Source: Capillidium heterosporum (lineage: Eukaryota; Entomophthoromycota; Entomophthoromycetes; Entomophthorales; Capillidiaceae). Taken from it: 64,000 nucleotides of DNA. The first letter of the stretch is position 1, and each line of letters begins with the position of its first letter. The notes beneath the pieces were generated by a model that was not told the DNA's origin, did no database searches, and saw nothing but the letters and a program-made list of their open reading frames with translations. Location: positions 1,054,001 to 1,118,000 of the forward strand of contig WBMQ01000008.1 of NCBI GenBank assembly GCA_016630905.1, written 5' to 3'. This document shows, piece after piece, positions 25,901-37,072 of the stretch. The position numbers and the translations under genes are program-made.

Positions 25901-26039
25901 GTCCCCCACCTTTTCATTTCAATCTCTAGGCGTTTTAAGAAGCATCTAGAACATATTATTTTTCGCCTTATGTCCTATTCTAAATAAACATTTTGATTTA
26001 AAAAAATATATTAATGAAGGTGACTCATCAAAAATAAGG
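22939..26039. other. Large gene-poor interval (3.1 kb)
   Basis: The largest gap in the window. Open frames of 61-91 codons occur (23745-23960 minus, 24592-24867 plus, 25485-25670 minus) but none has a recognisable domain or extends by splicing. GC-richer islands lie near 23500-23600, 24890-24990, 25240-25320 and 25500-25960. One contains the short perfect palindrome TAGTAGACTACTA. These could be decayed genes, noncoding RNA or the MET2 upstream region. I cannot assign any. Confidence 0.4.
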
Positions 26040-27652
26040 ATGGCGTCAAATCCACCAACTTCGACACCATCTTCCAGTTTAAAATGTTCCTTGAATAGAA
26101 TAAAAGTTATCCTTCAAGCTAATCGTCAACTTTACACTTCAGTTCAGCTTTCAAGTAATTTTCGAGATAATATGGCATATACGGACGTAGGTAAATCAAC
26201 TTTATGAATACTAAAACCAGTTGCCCTAACAATTTGAAATAGTTGAGATCGAACCCAGTCAACCTGAGAACCCTTACTTCCATCTAACTAAAGATCAACG
26301 GCTATGCCAGATCAACAACTACAAGTTGGAATCAGGTCAAACTATAAAATCCATCCCAGTTGCCTTCAAAACTTGGGGTAAGTTGAATGAAGCTAGAGAT
26401 AACTGTATGGTAATATGTCATGCTCTAACTGGGTCTTCCGATGTCGCTGACTGGTAATTTTAACCAGAATAATATTTTAGTAACCTAAATTTAGGTGGGG
26501 ACCACTACTGGGTCGTGGTAAAGCCTTCGATACCTCCAAATTTTTCATATTTTGTGCCAACGTAACGGGATCCCCCTACGGCTCCATGTCCCCCTGTACT
26601 ATTGATCCCAACACTAACTTACCTTACGGACCTACTTTCCCAACTACTACCATCCGTGACGACGTCAAGTAATTTTTATCTATCAACATTTTCGTTAAAC
26701 TTTCAGCTTACATAAGTTGGTTTTGGATTACTTGGGAGTAGACCAGGTAGCTATATGCATTGGTGGATCGTTAGGTGGTATGCAGGCTTTGGAGTGGGCC
26801 ATGTTTGGCAAACGTTATGTAAGGCATCTAGTTGCCATCGCTACATCAGGAAAGCATTCGGCTTGGGGTATCAGCTGGGGTGAGGCCCAACGTCAAGCTA
26901 TCTTCAGTGACCCTAAATTTGGTACCTTTTGAAGTCGATTTCTAACTTTAACTTTGATTTTTATAAGTTGACGGGAACTATACCTACGAAGATGTAAGAC
27001 AAATATTTATATCTACAGTTTCATTGATGCTTTTAATTAGCCACCAAGAGCCGGTTTATCAGCAGCACGTATGTCGGCTTTACTCACCTACCGGTCCCGT
27101 GATTCCTTTGAATCCAGGTTCGGACGTAAAAAGCAACTGAGTCGGCCCAGCTCAACAACCAATTTAATCTCCAATTCTCCCAAGTTGGACAAGAACAATA
27201 CCGTATTTACAGCCCAGAGTTACCTAAGGTACCAAGGGGACAAGTTCGTCAATAGATTCGACGCCAACTGCTACGTCGCTTTAACTAGCAAGATGGACTC
27301 TCATGACTTGGCCAATAATCCCAAATTTGACTTGTATGACTACAAGAAGACCCTGCACAGTATCGAACAACCTACCGTCATCGTAGGTATCGAATCGGAC
27401 GGATTATTTACCGTCAACGAGCAGTACGAGTTGGCCGAGCTTATCCAAAATGCCGAGTTGAAGTTGATTGAAAGCAATGACGGTCACGACGGGTTTTTGT
27501 TGGAGTTTGTACAGCTCAATGCCATATTAAAAGACTTTGTAAAAAGCCACCTACCTAACCTCTACTCGGAACCCAATCTTGATATGGAGGAAAAGGAGAT
27601 CAAGGTAGAGTCGTTGGTAGGTGAAGTGGAAGGTGATATTGTAGAGTGGTAG
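26040..27652 (+). CDS. MET2: Homoserine O-acetyltransferase
   Basis: Alpha/beta-hydrolase enzyme that acetylates L-homoserine with acetyl-CoA at the start of methionine synthesis. Six exons (26040-26190, 26243-26453, 26495-26668, 26707-26921, 26968-26993 and 27041-27652) encode about 462 aa, and all phases agree. Family signatures are CHALTGSSDVADWW, FDTSKFFIFCANVTGSPYGS, the nucleophile Ser in GGSLGGMQALEWA, and HLVAIATSGKHSAWGIS. The late triad is the Asp in GIESDGLFT and the His in NDGHDGFLLE. A 26-nt exon encodes VDGNYTYED. The first ATG adds 44 residues, Arg/Ser-rich with few acids, before a second Met in the usual position. This may be a mitochondrial presequence or simply a start upstream of the true one. 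Confidence 0.93.
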
Positions 27653-29375
27653 CTTGCAATGGTTTTGCAGTATGATTTTTAAAAGGAAATATGTGCTGGC
27701 TGATAGGAATAAAGATCTAATAAATGTATTTATGGGAGTAGGGCTGTCTTTTCAACAAAGCACAATACTATTTATTTTAGGTAAGTTGAAGTTATTTTTA
27801 ATTTAGAAATATACTTGAAATATATAGTGTAAATGTATACTTTCTTCTACCCTTAGCCAAAATAGTTGTTTTAAATAACCGGTGATAGATATGCGGTGGA
27901 AGAGGAAGTTGTAAATCTAATAGACATATAGTATCACTTCAAACCTAAAGATATAATCCAGTAGTTGGTCAAGATCCTTTATAAGTTTTATGCCGTAGCC
28001 ATGAGATAATATTCATCAAGAACTCTCAAGTATCATGTATACATCTTTACTGTCAACTAAAGTTGTACGGATGTCGGGTATTAAAATATTTCAGTCGACT
28101 TAGCTTATTGGAAATTTACGGCTTCAAACTACCGGCTATCTAGCTTTTTCAAAGTATTTGTAATATAGGCATGTACATAACTCACATACATCTTAGGCCG
28201 ATGTGAATCTCCTAATTTGTAGGTATAGTTGTGATAAATATTGATGCTATCTATAGAAAATTTTACTAACCTGCATCTATATTTTGATGGCAAATCTAAG
28301 TATTTATACCTAATCCAGCAGGTTTCCACTCAGCTATCAAGCCTGACTATGCACGATTTGCGTTAGTAATAAAACAAAGATCCAGGTGATCTATATCGAC
28401 ATCTATCATTTCGTCTCTTACCTTTTCCAACCAAAAATTTTTACGGGGAAAGGACGGTAATAGATTTGCTAATTTACCGATTACAATTCTACCGAAGTTT
28501 TATAAAGTTAATGGGAATGTTGATCTTTTAGGCGGTCATCAATATCTTACAAAGTTTATGTTTTTAGTAATGAAGCAGCTTGTATAGCTATCTCAAACTG
28601 GACCTGTAGGTTTGAGTTGGGTTGAATATTGAACTGAGCATGTGATAAAAGTGTTACTCGAAGGCTGAATATCGGGTTGAAACACCATATGCATTACTGT
28701 CATTTTAAACAAAGGTTGGAGTTGAGCCGATCGGACTAAGGTCCTTGACGATGGGTAGCTAAAACGCGAAAGAAGTATAGTAAGCTTTCACGGGATATAA
28801 AAATTAAAAACCGGTTGCCTTCAACTAAAGCTTATATAGATGTTTTACTCCAACATATGTTGTCTGCTTAAAAATATATAGCCATAAGGAAAATCTAGTC
28901 CAACATTTTGTCAAGCAACTTAGGCTAAATTCAAAGTTGTATTTCAATACCAAGTCAAGAGTAAAGATGACAAAGTATAAAAGCGATTTCATTGCAGCCA
29001 AACATACATAAGCTGGAAAGGTATAGCTTGGATCCACTGAGATCGGATCTACGTATGGGAAAGTGAGGCAGATAGGAGTAAGAAGGATAAACTTTAAAAA
29101 TCAACTTTAGACATATAAATACCAGCTTTGTGCTCAGCTCAGTCTTGTTGATTAACTTAACAATTGCAGGGTAGAGCGTCTTAACCTTTGTAAGCGTATT
29201 ACCGACTTAGCCTACCTTTTCAAGTACAGATAAAACAAATATAAGGCACCAACTCTGATAATCTAGGCATTCTACTTCTATCTAAAAGTTATCTCTAATC
29301 CAAACCCACATTTTAATTCTACCTATCGACGACATTTCATCAACCAATTTTAACATTAATACGACCATAAAAACG
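27653..29375. other. Intergenic, about 1.7 kb, no supported gene
   Basis: AT-rich. Frames of 66-70 codons at 28129-28329 and 28825-29037 (minus) lack coding character. The last few hundred bases are presumably the promoter and 5' UTR of the SulP gene. Confidence 0.5.
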
Positions 29376-32300
29376 ATGTCGGATTCCATCCCAACTATAA
29401 GGATCGATATCGAAGAGGAGAAGCTGCTACCAACGCGACCCAAAGTCAAGTTCGGGCCCAGTCCCCACCAACGAACCCAATCCCACTACCCTTTTGCTCC
29501 CACCAAAAGCAAGGACAAGCATGCCAAGCACAACTACGATTTACCTACCAAACTCATTCGCAACAAGTCCATAGCCTTGAATTGCAAGTCCATCAAGATC
29601 CACACTCCCTACGTACCTAAGGATGCTTTCCAGGATGACTATTTCTCCAGCCCCAGTTCCGGTTCCAACACCAGCACTAGCGAAGGCAATTCGCAGCAAG
29701 ATTATTTTAGCAGCAAGAAGGAACGCTTACCCAGCAATAGTTTGGGCTCGCAACCCACTCAGTACCTGAGGCCATCACTTCAAAGTCCAGATGGTCCGTT
29801 GAATTCCAACCCCAACCGACTGATCAAGAGTTACAGTTACCACCACCCCAGTACCTTGAACGCGGTTCGACCTAGTCAGAATTTATCTAAACTCATAAGT
29901 GCCCGTGCCAAATCCTTATTTGATAGTGACGACAACGCTAGCGAAACACAAAGCTTAATCTCGGAAGGCGAAACCATATTCGACAGTGTAACTGACTACT
30001 ACACCTCCCACAAGGCCAATTATCAATCCTGCATCAACAAGGTTGAGGACGATGCTATGCCAGTACCCGATTATCCCAACATGACCAAGTTGGATTATCT
30101 ACTTTTACCTTTGACTTTCTTCCCACCTGTTTTCTTGGGGTTGATTTTAAATTTCTTGAATGCGGTATCGTACGGTATGATCATATTCCCAACCCAAATT
30201 CCATTGTTCAAGAACTTTGGGCCTGATGGCGTAAGTATATTTTTGGTCAGTACCTTTGTATCCCAGTTTGTCTTCAGCTTTGGTGGTACAGGATTCCCCT
30301 GCGCTATAGGTGGTTTCATGTTGGAGACAGTACCGTTCCTACATCTGATGTAAAATTTTAAACTTTCATTTTTTTACTAACTCATTGACTTTTAGATGTC
30401 AAACGATAATAAGCGACCTAGGTGAATCCAACGTGCAAGCTGTAGTAGCTACTACCATGGTAGCTTACTGTCTAGCCTCGGTAGTTACTGGCCTGGCCTT
30501 CTTCGTCATGGGTTATTTCAAACTGGGGAATTTGGTGGGGTTCTTCCCTCGTCACATATTAGTTGGATGTATCGGCGGAGTAGGCTACTTCCTCATTAAG
30601 ACCGCCTTGGAAACCGTTACGAAAATCAAATTGAGTTACTTTGAACTGGACTGCTGGATCAAATTCTTCAGTTTGGAATCGGTTGCTTTGTGGGGCACCT
30701 CATTGATCTTAGCTTACGTCCTAAAGTTTTTGGTCCGACGTATTCACTCCCCCATACTGATGCCCCTGTTCTATCTTTCCATCCCTATTGTTTTCTTTTC
30801 GATCACCTACCTTTTAGATTTAGATTTGGAGATGCTGCGGGACAAGGGATGGTTATTTGCCAGCCCTCAGTCCGAAAAACCTTTTTATAGCTTCTACTCC
30901 AACTTCAATTTATATGCTACCAGCTGGTCCACCATTTACAAGCTACTTCCTACCATTTTGGCTATGACCTTCTTTGGTATCTTGAGTGTCCCCATCAACG
31001 TGCCTGCAATTGCAGTATCCACCAAGACCGATTTATACGACCTGAATAGAGAGTTGAAGGCCCATGGGTGGGCCAACTTGATTTCCGGTATGCTCGGCTC
31101 CTTGCCCAACTACATTGTCTATTCCAGTTCCATATTGTTCTTCAAGTCAGGTGGTGATGACCATTTGGCCGGCCTTATGTTAGCTACCGGTACTGCAGTC
31201 TTATGGACCACCGGTACCGGCATCGTGTCCTTTATCCCTTGCATCGTAGTTGGCAGTCTGATCTTACACTTGGGTACCGAGTTATTCAAAGAGGGAGTTA
31301 TCGAGACCTACGGTTCCATGTCCGGCTTGGAATACGCTACTATCGTCATCATTGTAACTGTTATGGCCCTATTTGGTTTCGTAGAGGGAGTTTTGGTAGG
31401 CATTGTGTTGGCCTGCCTCTTCTTCGTTTTCACCTACTCTGGGATGAAACCTATTCGAAACTCCTTCTCCGGAAAAGCTGCTTCTTCGTCGGTACGACGT
31501 ACCTTGGACCAACGTAGGTACTTGGACAACGCCGGTAAGCTCATCCACGTGCTCAAATTGCAAGGGTTCATGTTCTTCGGCACTATTGACCAGGTTGAAA
31601 CCAGTATTCGTGAGATGCTAGATGACTCCAATTTCAGTGAGAACCCATTTAGATTTTTAGTGCTGGACTTCTCGTTGGTTACCGGTGTCGATTTCTCGGC
31701 CGCTGAGGCACTAATTAGAGGCAGGAGGTTGTTGAAGCAGCGTGACGTCAAGATGATTACCTGTGGTATCGATTACAATACCGAAGTCGGTGACGCCCTG
31801 CATGCAGTTGGTATCTGGGATAGTAGTGAGGGGTTCATGTGCCATGGGTTCGAGACTTTGAATTCGGCTTTGGAATGGTGCGAGAACTCCTTACTGGAAC
31901 ACTCTGATCTGTATGATAGCCCAGAGCCTACTCGAACCAACTCAAATCTTTCAACTTTGACTGCCAGTACGATCAATAGCTCCTCATTGCTTGCTGTTCC
32001 ATCTAGTTCCGGCTACAATACCTTTGCTGAGCGAAGACCAAATCAAGAGCTTGTAAAGGAATCTCAACCGTTGACGCTGCTACTCCAGATTTTCAGCGAT
32101 ACCCAATCCGGCATTGACAAAGTTCTGCTGCGTATGGTTGACCTCTTCGAGCCAGTCACCTACCAAGCGGGAGATATTATTTGTAACCAAGGCGAAATGT
32201 CTGATAGTATCTACCTGGTCCAGTTTGGAACTCTGAAGGCTTCGGTAACTACAAAAGTTCATTGTAAGGATTCGAACATCTTGGTGGAATCCATTTTACC

Positions 32301-32520
32301 AGGTACCATGATTGGAGAGCTTTCGTTGTTTACGGAACGTCCAAGACTGTATACGGTGGTGGCCGATGAGGATTGTAAGTTATGGAGGTTGAGCAAGCAC
32401 AACTTCCTCAAATTTTCGGAGAAGGAGCCGGCCATGACCATCAGGTTTATGCGAAGTGCCCTAGCTTACTCGGCCGATGTCATGTCCATCTTAGCTGCCC
32501 ACGCCTTCGAGTTGAATTGA
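29376..32520 (+). CDS. SulP-family transporter with STAS and cyclic-nucleotide-binding domains
   Basis: About 1,032 aa in two exons (29376-30349 and 30396-32520, intron with TACTAAC). Residues 1-225 are a disordered cytosolic N-terminus rich in Ser and Pro. The SLC26/SulP membrane core follows with about ten hydrophobic spans, starting at YLLLPLTFFPPVFLGLILNF. It includes FPRHILVGCIGGVGYFLI, INVPAIAVSTKTDLYDLNRE and LPNYIVYSSSILFF. A STAS domain carries FLVLDFSLVTGVDFSAAEAL, and the C-terminus has a cNMP-binding fold (YQAGDIICNQGEMSDSIYLV, GTMIGELSLFTERPR). This SulP-STAS-CNB order is that of yeast YGR125W/Vsb1, linked to vacuolar basic amino-acid storage, rather than the plasma-membrane sulfate permeases. 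The substrate is inferred. The CNB phosphate cassette has GELSLFTERPR, close to the FGE(I/L)AL..PR consensus. Confidence 0.88.
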
Positions 32521-33552
32521 GTTTCTATATAGTTATCTTTCGTTATATTCTAGTGCATTCCATTAAATTGCTTACGTTTTATATTTATCGTCTTTGTTGA
32601 TGCTGGGCTGATTTCTTGAGAGCACTACCATGCTTTATCAGAAATAGTTGTAGGTTGTAGTTGTACAATTGCATGGTTTGGACATGTAGAGAGCTTTATG
32701 TAGTTCAAATAATGCAAGATAAAGTCGTTATATGATGCCCAGCATACCCATAGGTTTTATATATGTTAAATTTATATTCATAGGTATACTATTTACTAAA
32801 TCAATACATATGTATACTTCAAATTTTTGACTTCATATAAACACTCTACTTACCACTCCGAACTAAAAGCTGATTCAGAGCAGGTCTTTACCGTCAACTT
32901 TTGCTTTAAAGGTGGGTGATAGACAGTTGCATAGTACTAGTGTAGTTGATACCAAATAGGCTATTAGCTATCATGATAGCCTACCTGAAAACCCACCTCG
33001 TAAACCTAAAAAATTGGCGGCAACTTTTACCCAGGGATGGGTGGATTCAAAAAACTTCAAGTTGTGAGTGGAAGGCAGTTTTGAATTTTCAACCCATTGA
33101 TGTAGCATCATCTTGGTCATTTACATCAGATGCATCTTTATCCTTTTAGTTGCTACTGATAGTATACTTGAACCTGAGCCCAACGATTTGCCAAAGGTTT
33201 ACCCTATTTTATCATCCATTTGATTCTTATCAATGTATTTCCCAAAGTAAACTGTTGATTACCAGAATGGTTTCAAAATAAAGACTAAATGATCCATTTG
33301 ATTTAGTAAAACGTTGTTCCGCTTACAACGTTGCAACCGAGAATTCTTGAATGAGGATATTTCCAACTACAATTATAAGTCGTATATCAAGGTATTCATC
33401 GATACTTTCCAATTTAGTAAAGTGGTGAACTATATTCAGGTAGTTGTTGGAAAATAGTTGAGAAGTCCACTTTATAGGTTGGTCTGATACCAAAAAGATA
33501 ACAAATGAGTGCTATATAAACGACATGAAGGTATAAACATAACTATAAAAAC
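32521..33552. other. Intergenic, no gene seen
   Basis: About 1 kb of AT-rich sequence. A 67-codon frame at 32946-33149 has no recognisable features. The 3' part is the UGT promoter. Confidence 0.5.
33513..33520 (+). promoter_or_regulatory. TATA-like element upstream of the UGT gene
   Basis: TATATAAA about 33 bp before the ATG at 33553. Position and sequence fit a core promoter TATA box with a short 5' UTR. In AT-rich DNA such a match can be chance. Confidence 0.35.
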
Positions 33553-35236
33553 ATGAAGTTTTCAATTGTACTGGCAGCATTAGTTTTAATTAAGACTTAC
33601 GTCACTGAATCCGTAGTAGTGGTACCCAAGCTGAAAGTCCTAGTTCACAGCAACATTGGCAGATCCCACATAAAGCCCATATTTGAAATCTGCAAAGTTC
33701 TACAAGCTCGAGGACATCAAATCAAGTACGCAGCAAACGAAGCTAACGAGAGATTCGCCAAGGAGTTCCACTTTGACTTTGTAAAGTTGGGAAGTGATGA
33801 TGGATTTGAAGTTGAGTCTAGAAAACAGTTCAGCAAATCTATGAGTAAGAAACGCAACAAGGACTTCGAACCGACCTTGCGGAAGTTCTTTATCGATGCC
33901 ATGGCCCAGATGTATGATTCAGCTTTTCAACCGCTCTACAACGTGGCTACAAACTACCGACCCGATCTGATGATATGTGACTTCTTCGCCCCTGTATGCA
34001 GGGATGTATCCGAAGCGTTAAAGATCCCATTCATTGTCAGTTTTCAGACAACGGATGCGTTCGGTATAATACCCTCAACGACCACTACCAATTCTATGGA
34101 GTATCAGCCTATAACTACAAACGAGTTGAACTTTCTTGAAGCGGCTCGACGACCAGTTCTTGCAGACGTTGAAAATTATTTATCAGTACTCACCCATGGT
34201 TAAACAATTCAACAACTTGCGTAACAAATACAAGGTCCCAGCATCCTACATGCCATTCGGAAGGTTCGATAACGTCTACTGTATTGCCAATACCTTTATT
34301 GGCTTCGAGCCTGCCAACTCAGTTCCACCCAACGTCCATATAGTGGGACCTATCCTTTCTGATCAACATGCCCTACTCAGTGACGATTTGAGGGCATTTT
34401 TTGACAGTAATGATCGTATTCTCTACATAGCTTTTGGATCAAACGTCCCTCTTGAAGACTTTGACATCGTCAACCTTCTAAAAGCCTCTATACTAGCGTT
34501 AGAGAACGATGTTATTGATGGGATAGCTTGGGGGCTGGGCAAGACTTCACCTTCCAATTTCCCAAAGACGATAAATCTTAATAACAAGACCATTGAAGTT
34601 GCTGATCTCATTAAAGGTACACACGACAGGATCCGAATCCTCAAATGGGCACCACAAATAGACATCCTTAAGCACCTCAATACCAAAGTATTCATCTCCC
34701 ACGGTGGGTTGGAATCGACATTCGAAGCAGTTACCTCCGGAACCCCCATTGTAGTAATCCCAGTCTTCGCCGAACAGCCTCGAAACGCCAGGAAGATCGA
34801 AGACATGGGGGTTGGAAAGTATATCAATAGAATCAAAACTAACCCAGGCGAGATATACGAAACTATAAAGTACCTGATTCAAGATCCTGATAACAAAATT
34901 AGACCCAACGTCGAGAAGTTCAAATTGCTGAGCTTGCAGAACTCTAAGCGAAAGTTTGAGGCTGCTAAAGATATCGAGAATATGGTAGCCTTAGCTAAGC
35001 AGTGTAGGAAGTTTGAACCTTTTGTTGCTGGTCAAACTCCATGTGAGATCAAGCACCTTGTACCAGTAGCTTCCGAGATGTCGTTCATCACTATCAACAA
35101 CTTGGATCTTTATCTGTTTGCCCTAAGTGTCTTTATATTAGTAACTTTTGGGTTGTTATATTTTCTGTACAAGGTAGTGCCCATGGTTTATAACGCTATG
35201 GTAGGAGTATCTACCAACAAAGCTAAAAGATCATAA
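33553..35236 (+). CDS. Membrane UDP-glycosyltransferase with an internal frame break
   Basis: GT1-family UDP-sugar transferase of the ER type. The N-terminus MKFSIVLAALVLIKTYVTES is a signal peptide. The acceptor domain starts with NIGRSHIKPIFEICKVLQAR and includes FIVSFQTTDAFGII. The donor domain carries LYIAFGSN and the UGT signature ILKWAPQIDILKHLNTKVFI, then SHGGLESTFEAVTSGTPIVV and FAEQPRNARKIEDMG. A C-terminal membrane span (LFALSVFILVTFGLLYFLY) and a short basic tail follow. The frame of 33553-34203 does not continue into that of 34136-35236. The break must lie at 34130-34203 and equals one extra base. Family logic favours a change at CTT-G-AAG (34135-34141), joining NFL to KRLDDQFLQTLKIIYQY. 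A 49-bp intron with a weak GTACTC donor at 34187 would also restore frame but would remove a conserved-looking LRNKYKVP segment. About 560 aa when joined. Confidence 0.82.
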
Positions 35237-35664
35237 TGGTACCCATGGCTTTTAGATCTTAACTCCCCTACGCTTTTCCCAAAAAATTAAAATAATACTT
35301 TGAATATCTTTATATTTCGATAAAATAGTGTTAAAGTTGTTGTTTATGCATTTACTAAGTTGTTACTTTTTCTTATAGTCCTTTCCTCTGACGAACATTA
35401 GATACCATTTCAACCCAACTTCCTAGAACTAGCTACTGAAGCCCAGTTGGAATTAGTAAATTAGTACTAATTATCAATTTATTTCTGCCCATATTTATAA
35501 GTTCCTTTGGTATCTATTTTTAAGAATTGTCCGACACAATCCAACCAATAAAGTTTATAGCTAGGTCATTTCTCAGCCCATCAAGAGTTCAAAACTTTGC
35601 AAACCTCATTACCTTCATTCGAAAATCACAATTCAATCCAGCAATCCATTTTAACAACTCAAGT

Positions 35665-36036
35665 ATGGCCGTCTTCCCAACCAAACATAGACTCAACGAT
35701 CAAAGTAAAGGCTCCAACACAGCAGGTAAGTTAAGCAACCAGTTTTACAAAAACTTGAAGAAACACCCTTTTTTACTTTTTGGCCTACCGTTCGTCTCCG
35801 TCATAGTGGGAGCTTCCTTCCTACTAACTTCATTCACCAAGCTACGGTACGACTTTCAAAGTTCACGAAACAAATTGCTGACCAAAGAAGAGGAACTTAA
35901 ACTAAATAGTAAGGGCAAGGATAACAAATTTAAAAAACCTTTAAGTTTGCAGGAGGAGTATTGGAGGTTAATGGAGGATAAGGATAAGTTGGATGATTAT
36001 GAGATTCGTAGGGTGCCTAGGCCTGAGGAGAAATGA
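35665..36036 (+). CDS. COX16: Cytochrome c oxidase assembly protein COX16
   Basis: Inner-membrane protein needed for cytochrome c oxidase assembly (COX1/COX2 copper delivery stage). 123 aa from the first ATG. The family core is unmistakable: KHPFLLFGLPFVSVIVGASF, a single membrane span, then LRYDFQ, the KEEELKL helix, LQEEYWRL and the C-terminal RRVPRPEE. The frame is open for a further 46 codons upstream with no ATG, back to a TAA near 35524. That stretch would encode a basic amphipathic segment (IKFIARSFLSPSRVQNF) like a matrix presequence. Initiation at a non-AUG codon, or a missed upstream exon, is possible. The conservative start is 35665. Confidence 0.9.
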   Translation: MAVFPTKHRLNDQSKGSNTAGKLSNQFYKNLKKHPFLLFGLPFVSVIVGASFLLTSFTKLRYDFQSSRNKLLTKEEELKLNSKGKDNKFKKPLSLQEEYWRLMEDKDKLDDYEIRRVPRPEEK

Positions 36037-37072
36037 GTTGTAGCAAAGATTTAAAATTTGATTGTGGTTGTACGTACCTAGGAATTATTTTGCACAGCTT
36101 TTATTGAAGTAGATATAGTTGAACCAGCCGTTCCGATACTAAAATAAACTTGTTGAGTTTTAACTAAAGTTTGCTCGTTACCTCAACCCAGTGTTTGAAA
36201 TTTATATCCTATTAAACCTATAGAAAGGATACACCACCGTTGGATGATTGTGATGCTCTAACAAATAGTTTGATCGGTTGTCGTGGTATGTATGTTCCGA
36301 AAGCTTTGAAATAGAATCGATTTGGTGAAACCATCTCAACTAACAATTGGATAAACACTGTTGTTTTTGCAAGGTAATTTTATTAGTATCTTGGAAGTTC
36401 ACTACATGGTTAAGTAGCCAATGCCATCAATAGCTATTGACGTTTAGTTGACAGAGTCCAAGTGTCTGTTCGGTATTTTAAACCTCATACTAGAGAGCCA
36501 ACAACTATAAATTGGATCTATGATCTTAAACTTAAATATATATTGCAAATGGTGTTTATATGCATCCCTCATTTCAGATCACTTCAAGTTAAAAATATTG
36601 GAGTTATGTATATCGAATTACACATAAAGCTGCTAAATTCCTATCCAACACTATACCGATTTGCCAAGGGATTTACAAAGTTTACTTTATATTATATAAA
36701 TGTACTCTTATAGATACCTTTTAATAAACTTTAAATTATCAAAAGCATGTAACTATCTTATTGATTAAAGTTTATAAAAGCCAATGTAAAAATGACAATA
36801 ATGTAATAAACTTTTATACTTGTTATATCAACTTAGGGTACAATTTATACAAGCGCCAGTCGTTTTATAAAGCTTGAGAGCTTCAAGTCTTAATATAGCA
36901 TTAGAAACTCCTACACAAACTCCTACAGCTATTATTTTAATAATTATCTAAGCCCTTCTTCATTCAATTTCTGGCAGTAGCACAAACTACTGATATTCCT
37001 ATCAGCCTATAGAGCGTCTCATATTCAAATACATCCATCTCAACTACTACTCATTTCTCAAATACATTACAT
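36037..37072. other. Intergenic, convergent 3' ends
   Basis: About 1 kb of AT-rich sequence between COX16 and the 3' end of IML1. An 83-codon frame at 36462-36713 is not convincing. Nothing supported. Confidence 0.5.

Noticed and set aside
34101-34141. 41-bp GTATCA...GAAG intron to repair the UGT frame
   Set aside because: Its length leaves the wrong phase. Other GT-AG pairs either keep the wrong phase or delete conserved UGT residues.
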